A stretch of 64,000 bases of DNA. Origin: Emydura subglobosa (lineage: Eukaryota > Chordata > Testudines > Chelidae). Below the pieces are notes generated by a model that saw nothing but the letters and a program-made list of their open reading frames with translations, had not been told where the DNA came from and did no database searches. The position numbers and the translations under genes were made by a program. Positions 56,570 to 64,000 of the stretch are shown here, in pieces; position 1 is the first letter of the stretch, and each line of letters starts with the position of its first letter. The stretch is from contig ML679954.1 of assembly GCA_007922225.1 (NCBI GenBank), forward strand, positions 21,820,003 through 21,884,002, written 5' to 3'.

Positions 56570-56890
56570 GTACACAACTAAGCCCCAACATTGCAAACAT
56601 TTATGCATATGTTTAACTTTAAGCACAAGTGGTCCCATTGACTACTGTCCAAAGGATCAGGACCATAATGTTTTGCAGTTATTTAAAAAAAAAGTAAATT
56701 GTTTAAGAGTTTAATCTTGCAAAGTTCTAAGTGTCCTCAAACACAGTGCTTTGCAAGAGGTGCCCTGTATTTCCCAGAAACATCTTGTGTCTTAGGGACT
56801 CCCAAATTAGGAAGGGCCTGATCCTGCACAATTTAATCCTGTGAGAGTTTTGCCATTGACTTCAGTGGGAGCAAAATCAGGCCCACTCAG
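56570..56890. repeat. Two pieces of a common reptilian repeat
   Basis: At 56580-56670 are 'aacatttatgcatatgttta' and 'agtggtcccattgac'. At 56815-56885 is 'gggcctgatcctgcacaatt' and 'cattgacttcagtgggagc'. Similar words occur at 6425-6540. The class is unknown to me. Confidence 0.4.
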
Positions 56891-56894
56891 AATA

Positions 56895-58300
56895 TAATAC
56901 CATAAACTAAGGATAGTGTGAATTTCATATTACAATTTTACTTTTTACCCACTGATTTTGTGGGTTTGTATTTTGGCTGGCCTGCAATCATTACATAAGT
57001 GGGTAAGCCGGGGACTACACTGTGGGACTGATGGCTTCTGATAGTTGACTGACTAAAGGTTTAGTTCCAGACTTCCCTCCGCCCTGATTGGAAAGCTTGA
57101 GCCATAGTTTGGTGATCTCCAGGACACAGTGTATTTGTTCAACCAGATTTTTGATTATTATTTGTAATAACAGGGAATGCATCTTTCTCAGAACAGTTTT
57201 GTAAGGTAATGTTTTTACTGAGACAAAGCACCAGTGAGGTTTGGTGAGGGGCACAAAATACACCTATCTAATACAATGAACTATATTAATGATTGATTAA
57301 ATAAATAAAATATTGACTACAAAGGTACTCCCTTTCTGAATAAAGAATTGACTACTGAATCCAACAATACAATGCCCGTCCTCACCCTATTTTTCTTTTA
57401 ACAATCCAGTGCTAAGTGTTAGAACCTGACATGGATTGAGTAGAAAACTGGATAGAACTAAATTACAGAATTCAATGTTATGATAAGGAAATATTTTTGA
57501 TTGCATAATATTTGGATTCCAAAACATACACTAAATAATATCTTCAAACATCTTATTGTATATGGGAATCTAAAACAGATTACATCTCATCTATGCAGGG
57601 AAGCAAACACTCATTTTTTCACCCTAAAATAAAGAAAATTGCGCCTTGAATGTATTGTGTACCCAAAGTGGTTACTATATTTGCATACCATAGTTATCAC
57701 CTGTGTTCTCAGTATAATTATAAAACTCTTAAAGAATTATTAAAGAGACAGACATGACTGACTAACGTTTGTTTTTTTGCCTAATGCAGAATTTTAAAAG
57801 GGGCCAAATTCAATCTTGGGGTAAGCAGGCCACAACTTCATTACAGTCAGTGGATTTAGGTCAGGATGATTTTGGCTCATGGAATAGGCATTTTTCATAA
57901 TTGTTTAAAAGTGCATTGTCAAGAAAATCTTCATATCCAGAGACAGCCATGATATCTGGTGCAGACACTGAATCATAAAATTCAGCTCAGTTGTCTCCCT
58001 GCCCCCTCACCGGGCTATTAATAAAATATGTTAAGCAGGCTTGTAGTCTTTTAGATGAAAAGCTATAAATATTCTGAAGTGTAAGTGGGTGGTATTGATG
58101 TAACTGAAATATTTATCAATTCCTATGGGAGTCACACTAATTAAAAGCATTTACTTTACTAAATTAAATGTATATTATGCCAGACATACAAAATACACAT
58201 CACATATTGATTTATCCAGTGTTAACACCAGTAAAACCATGTTACATTCAAAATAATCACAAATTAAGGATTTCATAAAACATTAAATTAAGTATTTTAA
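56895..58300. other. Intergenic AT-rich sequence
   Basis: I see no gene or assignable repeat in this stretch. Confidence 0.5.
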
Positions 58301-58310
58301 ATCTGTATTC

Positions 58311-59115
58311 TTGGTAAAGAAGTTACCAAAGTTACAGATTCATCTTACAGTCCAGTTACTCCTTCCTGACAATAGATCTAAACAGGGAGGCAATTCACTG
58401 CTTGAGTTCCCCTCCAGCAGCCGGACTTACGCCTTCCTCTTCCATGTACAGCACAGGACCTTCACCACTGCCATCTTTGATGATCTGTTGCTGAAGTCCT
58501 AGCTGCTTCTCATGTCATTTTGATAGCTTTCAATTCTGTTTCTATTATATGCTTCTATGTTATTCTTGGTCTACCTCATCATCTCTTGCCCGGTGGTTCC
58601 AGTCCAACGCCTGTCTTGTTATGTTATTCTGAACTTTCCTCCGTGTATCCCCTTGCCATCTCCATTTGTGTTCAGTAATTTCCTCTCCTATTAGTTTCTG
58701 TTTCTTTCTCCTGTAGAGTTCTTTGAGATTTTTTTCTGGCCATCTGATATTGAGGATTTGTCTAAGGCAGCTGTTGATGGAAAACTTGAAATCTAGATAA
58801 TAAGGTTTAATAAGTCTTCAGGTTTCAACGCCATATAAAAAGATCAACTTTACAATTGTGTTAAAAATTCATAGTTCAGTTTGGAGGACAAGGTTTCTGT
58901 TTCTCCAGACCAGTTTTGAGTTACAAAGGCATGTCTGGTTTTTCCTATTCTGGCTTTAGTGTCTTCATCCCTTCCTCCTGTGATGCTTACAATGCTGCCA
59001 AGATATGTGAAATATCAGCTTTCTTTTGTGTCAGTCCCAGAAAGTGTTATTGGTGTTTCCTGTTGTACGTTGATTCTCATGGTCTTCTCAGGAAGCCTAG
59101 GGCCCTAGAAATCAG
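58311..59115 (-). pseudogene. LINE ORF2 C-terminal fragment and 3' tail, antisense
   Basis: Read on the minus strand, the translation gives YFTYLGSIVSITGGRDEDTK, then ARIGKTRHAF. Further on come words like WRWQGDTRRKV and RQALDWNHRARDDEV, in a pattern typical of the C-terminal region of many non-LTR retrotransposon reverse transcriptases (YLGS..., RR.W.W.G..., ALxW.P.G...). Stops and frame changes are frequent. The clade, possibly RTE-like, cannot be fixed by eye. Confidence 0.55.
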
Positions 59116-59219
59116 TGAGCCAGCTCTACATTCTGGAAAAGTTTACTATAAGGTAGTTAGTACTGCAAACTAGGGGGTCGTATGCTTTGTAGCTTCTGTA
59201 GGCCGAGCTAATTGCACAT

Positions 59220-59690
59220 ATGGGGAGGTTCTTGCATCCCGCCATTTCCTTCCTGCCCGCAATCTCCCTGTTGCCACCTTCCCATCCCTCTCTTTTTCAG
59301 GGACTCCCTTCAACTCCCCCTGCCAGGATTTCTGTACAGCCCCTATTCCCCCTCCTTCCATACTAGCCGTATCAGTGTACACCCATTCCCACTTCCCCCA
59401 TGCTCTCCATTCTTCTCCTCCACAGTTGGGATACTGTATACACCCCTATTCTCCCCATGCTCCCCATTCCCCCATACCAGGGTCCCCTATAATCCTCCTC
59501 CAGGGGTTCCGTGTGCCCCCAATTCCTCTCCCCTCATAGCATAGTCTCCCATTACCCTTCATACCAGGAGCTCTGTCTGCCCCCCCATTACCATCTCCTC
59601 CCCGCACCAGGGTTTCTGTGTGTCCCTTCCACCCTTTCCCCATACCAGGGTCCCCCTTTTCCTCCACCACCATTATTGTTTTTTCTGGCT
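59220..59690. repeat. Degenerate pyrimidine-rich tandem repeat
   Basis: The plus strand is C/T-rich, with recurring words such as 'ccataccagggt', 'ctccccattccccc' and 'gtttctgtgtgtccc' at irregular spacing of some 30-70 bases. The ORFs across it on both strands are products of the composition. Confidence 0.6.
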
Positions 59691-60109
59691 GGGAAAGAAG
59701 GAATTCAGGCTGTCAACATGTTAAAAATTATTGGGAAAATAAGCAGAGATGAGGTGGGGTTTTATTATGCTGGAAGGTGTTGAGGGGTGCCATCAACCAA
59801 TTCTTTGATCTGCCACCATTAGTTGCAGGAGTGTTTGAGGCTGTGGCTATGCTAAAGAGCTGGCAGGGACTTCATGTGTAGTACTTTTCTCCCCTTTAGG
59901 TTTTCTGATTTCCCGTGGAACCAATAGGGATCTAGCCACTGATGTCTAGAACATTCCCTGACATTTTAGAATTGATACGATGTGGCATTCAACAGTTATT
60001 GCATTACAGACAAATGCTACTGAGTTTAGTGCAAGACATTTGCAAGTTTGGCCTATAATAGAGTTTTGGCAGTGTTAATTTCTTAGATGTTTATTTAGCC
60101 ATTGGTAGG

Positions 60110-60345
60110 GATGGAAATAGGGAGTTAGAACTCCTGGATTGTATTTCTGCCCACTGACTCATTAAGGAAAGTCACTTACATTCTTGCCTACTTAGTGTTT
60201 CAGTTTTCTCATCTGTAAAATGGGGGAAATAATGCTTAATTACCTCAAAAGGATATTTGTGATGCTTAGTCCATTAGTGTTTGTAAAGTGCTTGGATCCT
60301 TGGATGAAAAGTATAAATTATTAATAAATAAACATGAGCCATTCT
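60110..60345 (+). repeat. MIR/CORE-SINE copy, sense
   Basis: The diagnostic word 'cagttttctcatctgtaaaa' with 'tgggggaaataat' is followed by 'gtaaagtgcttggatcc', in the order of the MIR consensus. It is followed by an 'aataaataaa' tail. Confidence 0.7.
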
Positions 60346-60418
60346 GTATTAATATTTTAAACCATAATGTATTCTGTTCGATATACTTCTGCACAAATCT
60401 GTGGGATCGATTCCACTC

Positions 60419-60832
60419 TTAGGCTTGGTCTGCTCTGCTCTTAAAAGTTAGGTCAACATAGCTACATTGGTCAGGGGTGTGAAAAAACACCCTCTGCAGT
60501 GCCAATCCAACCCCCAGAGTAGATGTAGCTACTGTCACTCAGAGAAATGATGTTCCTACAGTGATGGAAAAACTGCTTTAATTGATATAGGCTGTATCTA
60601 CACTATGGGGTTATGCTGACATAGCTATGGTGACCTACCTATGCCACTATAGTCTCCATAGCATAGACACCCCTGAAGTTACACTAGTGTAAATCTGGAA
60701 TAACTCCATTTAAAACAATAGGCTTGAATAAAATACCTTTTATTTGGGAAAGTTACAATAATCATATTTACATAAAAATGAGCAAACCCCAAACAGTTTC
60801 AGGGGATTTGTAGTGTAGACATGGCCTAAGTA
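60419..60832. mobile_element. hAT-like MITE, possibly composite
   Basis: It opens 'taggcttggtctgctctgct' and closes 'gtagtgtagacatggcctaa'. Midway (60590-60610) another MITE start, 'aggctgtatctacactatgg', suggests two elements or a tandem arrangement. Confidence 0.55.
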
Positions 60833-61189
60833 TAGTAGTTTAAGAAAATGTAGTGTCTGTTTTTATACAGTTAGGAAAATATCAGTTCCAACAGATTCCT
60901 GTGTGTATTTATGTGCAAACTTTATTGATCATGTGGAACAGTGATCATGTGATTAGGTGGTTAAGCATAGGAATGACTTATTGGCTCAGCATATAAATTA
61001 AAGTTGCCTGAGGTCAACTTTAATTTATGTTCCTGATGTTTCTGTGTTCATTTATGGGCTACTCTAATTCATACACTATGTAGTACAGTACTTAGCTTAC
61101 ACAGTGCACTACAAGAAATAACTAACAATGACCGTGCCTCAAAATAATTATAACTTTACAATATTTTCTATTGCGGCAGTGAAAACATA

Positions 61190-61305
61190 GAGGGGTTAAA
61201 TCTGGTTTCACCTTTATTGGTGTAAATCAGGAGTAGGTCCATGAAAGTTAATGCAATTACACCAGTAAAAACTGGTGTGAGGTCAGATTTAAGCCTGTCA
61301 TATTA
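61190..61305. repeat. Common reptilian repeat with internal symmetry
   Basis: Words 'attggtgtaaatcaggagta' and 'attacaccagtaaaaactgg' are partly inverted with respect to each other. Related words occur at 60676-60720. The class is uncertain. Confidence 0.4.
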
Positions 61306-62194
61306 GAAAAGTTGTTTAATAGCACTGCTCCAAAAAAAAAAAATTCTCCACACTTGATGTAGAGCATTCTGTCATCATGCAAAAATTAATTAGCCATTGC
61401 ATAATTGTTAGATAATATGGAATAAATAACATACACCATGTATTTAAAAATTAATGCATGTTGTGGCTGTCTGTGGTGATGCACTCCAAGATGTAAGAAA
61501 TAAAGTCATATCTTGTTAAAGCAACACGGTGTTGGCTTTACACCTGGGCACATTAACAATGATCAAAGGAAGAACGAATTTAAATGGGTTTGTTAATGAA
61601 TAGTAGTGGAGATCCAGTCCTTGTTTTGGCCTTTATGATACAATAAAAGTAAAGTAAAAAGAATAAATTGATGATGGCAAAACCCTAAGTGTTACCATTC
61701 CTAAATTCTGAAACGTGACCTCAGCTGAAGCCAACAAATGGTTGTGGTAGGGGTACAGAGGCCCTACCAGAGCATTGGTAACAGACAAGGAGCTCACTCA
61801 TCATGCATGTCTCCTGCTGGCACAGAAGAGTGGAATAAAATGAAAGGTGTGATGACTGAAGTACCAGTTAAATGGAATGAGGTAAATTAGCATAGTGCTA
61901 ACTCAAACAAATGTGGGGGCCCCTGAAGAACCATTCAGTTGCACCTAGGTGTTCAGGATTTAGTGAATGTTCCTCAGACTGCTATGCCACAGAAGATAGG
62001 AGCAACTAAGGAATGTGTCTAGAACTGGTGTAATTTTCCCTTGGGGTATTGTACTCTCTCCACAGAGCTCTCAGTCAGTACAAAACGTCTTGTACTCCAT
62101 AGCTGGCAGTACTGGAGCATGAGTGGTAACCGTTCCACTGTGATTTCAACATGCTCCTGATAGTGGAAGGCTCAGGTGATCTAGGACTCCTACA

Positions 62195-62320
62195 GAGCCT
62201 TGAGGCAGGGACCATGTCTTCTTTGTTTACATAGCACTTAGCACAATGGAGCCCTGTTTGGATGGCGAATTCTGAGTACTACCAGAATACAAATAATAAA
62301 TAACAATAACTGAGTGAACC
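62195..62320 (+). repeat. SINE 3' end, CORE-SINE-like
   Basis: The segment 'ggcagggaccatgtcttctt', 'atagcacttagcacaatgga' and 'tacaaataataaataacaa' follows a well-known reptilian SINE 3' tail. Confidence 0.6.
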
Positions 62321-62689
62321 AGCCCTGAAACCTGGAGTTCTATAAATAGTCTTCTGCAGTTTTTGCAACTCAATTATTGCGGCATTGCTGTTGCATGAGA
62401 ATCTGAAAGTGAAAGGGATTACAAACAAAATGAAATTGATTAATCTATTTTAATTGTCAAAGCTAAATAAAGTGCAAAAATATAAACTGAATATTGCACA
62501 TTATTTTTATTTTTGTAACATAAAGCATATCATAGACAAGGGATTTTTTAAAATGTAAACTTCAACCTGACATTTTCCTTTAACCATTTATTTCTCTGTG
62601 TTTTCTAATATTTATTTTAAATTAGTATCACGTAAATGCTCAGACTCAGTGTTGATGTGTGTGGTATATAAAAGCCTATGAATCTTGGG

Positions 62690-62815
62690 TTCTTGTATGT
62701 TCTCTATTGCCACAGTATCTGAGTGCCTCATAATCTTTAATGTATTGATCTTCACAACACCACATGAAGTATGATCTCCATTTTACAAACAGGGAACTGA
62801 TGCACGAGGCTAACC
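62690..62815 (-). repeat. MIR/CORE-SINE copy, antisense
   Basis: The words 'cttcacaacaccacatgaag' and 'ccattttacaaacagggaac' with 'tgatgcacgaggctaa' match the antisense core of MIR. Confidence 0.65.
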
Positions 62816-63049
62816 TAAGATACTGAGTCCCAAGTTAGTACCCTAATAGGACCATCCTTTCTCTCCATGGAGAAGAGAGAATATTTACCATAAATGGAAA
62901 GACTAATGAACGACCTGTTCAAGTACCAAGCCAGCCCATTTATCCAAGGACAGCAGAAAAGGGGGCTGAATAAAGTTTGTAATAAACAGAGGCGTTTATA
63001 GGGTCCCACCTCGCTAAGCACCGACCTGCTGCAGACGCTGATCGGAGGG

Positions 63050-63780
63050 GGTGTATTTGGGTTTCAGTGAACTGGGAGCTTCAGTTAAACTGGCCTGGAT
63101 TGCCCTGTATTGCCCACAGGCGATGCTGTCGCTGGCCACGAAAGGTTCACAACGCCCTGGGCCGTGACAGCCGCGTGCAGCGCAGCAGCTTCCCGGAGAC
63201 GTTCTGCCTTCTCTCGGGCAGGAAATGCCTTGCAGTTCTCTTGTGTAACGATGGCCCTCACCCCGGGCCCGCCTCCCTCCGCACTCGGGAGGGGCCGAGC
63301 AGGGCTCAGCTGCTTCTCCCCGCCCCACGGCTCCCTGTTGAGCTGGAAAGCGGAGGGAGCAGCTCTCCCATCCCCCACCCGTCAGCGCGGCGGCTTCCCC
63401 GGGCGAGCCCGCCCAGCCTAGCTGCCCGCCCACCCCGTTGCTCTGGGCTGGGAGCAACGCCCCGGCCCGGCCCTGCCCGTGGCTTGCTGCCCAGGGAGCT
63501 CAGGCAACGGACGAGCGAGGGAGACGAGCCGCCTTTGCCTTTCCCGCCGCGGGCCCGGGTTGCTGCCTCCTACTCCTCGCTGTGACCCCCCGTTTGCCCA
63601 GGCCCCGTCCCCCGCTACAGCCGCTCGGCTCTGCTCTCGCCTCCTCGCTCCTCTCTGGCAGCCTCTGCCTGCGTCTCCCCGCCGCCACGCCCGTCCCCGG
63701 CTGCAGCATGTTTCGGTTCCTGCGGGGCGCGGGCCTCCCCGAGGCCGCCTGTGAAGAAGCAGGGGGTGTGAAGTGAAAAA
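63050..63780 (+). promoter_or_regulatory. SLC25A24: CpG island and probable promoter of SLC25A24
   Basis: Sharp GC and CpG enrichment starts near 63050 and ends just after the putative start codon at 63708. No TATA box is evident. The long overlapping ORFs here are due to composition. Confidence 0.7.
63708..63764 (+). CDS. SLC25A24: SLC25A24, start of first coding exon (partial, exon end uncertain)
   Basis: An ATG in the CpG island opens MFRFLRGAGLPEAACEEAG, which resembles the N-terminus of vertebrate SLC25A24 (a short ML/MF-R-x-LR-x-x-x-LP-x-AAC leader before the EF-hands). The gene is expected here from synteny, in divergent orientation to FAM102B. SLC25A24 is the calcium-regulated ATP-Mg/phosphate carrier of the inner mitochondrial membrane. 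The open frame runs only to a TGA at 63774-63776, so a splice must occur before it; GGGG|GTGTGA near 63765 is the best GT but is not a strong donor. The rest of the gene, with EF-hands and carrier repeats, lies to the right of the window. The exon end given is a guess. Confidence 0.6.
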
Positions 63781-63876
63781 CTGTATTTCGCGAGAATGTG
63801 TGTCCCCGCTCTGTTTCTCCCATGTAGATGGCAGAAGGGTAAACCTGTGACCACTGCATTGTGCGCATGCTCACCG

Positions 63877-63908
63877 CATTCAGCATTCAGCAAGCATTCA
63901 GCAAGCAA
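63877..63908. repeat. Short tandem repeat
   Basis: Units of the form 'cattcagcaag' and 'cattcag' repeat several times after the SLC25A24 CpG island. Confidence 0.7.
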
Positions 63909-64000
63909 TGACACACAAAATCACGGGAAAAAGTGTGCCCCCGCTTCTCATAGCCTGTATCACTTTTTGCCCTCTCCTCTTTCTACTGGACCACTTCTTC

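Noticed and set aside
63014..63914. Long frames on both strands in the right-hand CpG island
   Set aside because: They are composition effects. Only the short N-terminal match starting at 63708 is kept.

Overview
This is vertebrate nuclear DNA, with spliced genes, CpG-island promoters, long AT-rich introns and many decayed transposons. The repeat content (DIRS-type retroelements, CR1 3' ends, MIR/CORE-SINE copies, and many small hAT-like elements whose ends read 'ggtatgtctacact') and the vertebrate-like gene order point to a reptile, most likely a turtle. The species call is an inference.

Three genes lie in the order HENMT1 (+), FAM102B/EEIG2 (-), SLC25A24 (+), which matches the arrangement I know from human 1p13.3. 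HENMT1, the piRNA 3'-end 2'-O-methyltransferase, contributes only its last two coding exons (6629-6806 and 8165-8599) and its 3' UTR; its catalytic exons lie off the left edge. FAM102B is complete. Eleven coding exons on the minus strand between 52059 and 20400 join with consistent splice phases into a 364-residue protein, followed by a long 3' UTR ending near 15835. HENMT1 and FAM102B are convergent across about 5 kb. SLC25A24, a mitochondrial ATP-Mg/Pi carrier, begins at the right edge: its CpG island and the first residues of its first exon (ATG at 63708) are visible, divergent from FAM102B across about 11 kb.

The rest is transposon archaeology. 1-3935 is a decayed DIRS-like element (RT, RNase H, tyrosine recombinase, complex terminal unit) interrupted by a solo LTR, and it abuts an antisense LTR-like repeat. 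25171-30380 is a nearly full-length, inactivated DIRS-like element with inverted terminal repeats, lying in FAM102B intron 6 in the same orientation as the gene. Further LTR fragments, foldback hAT MITEs, a hAT element with an 8-bp target duplication nested in another repeat, a LINE C-terminal fragment, MIR and CR1 copies, and a degenerate pyrimidine-rich tandem repeat fill the introns and intergenic spaces.

I found no undescribed functional system. The most unusual structures are a 44-bp inverted duplication with a 28-nt loop inside the second DIRS element, a perfect 21-bp hairpin in a MITE, and a retroviral-type tRNA-Lys primer-binding site whose only two mismatches in the 14-nt core are CpG-to-TpG changes.
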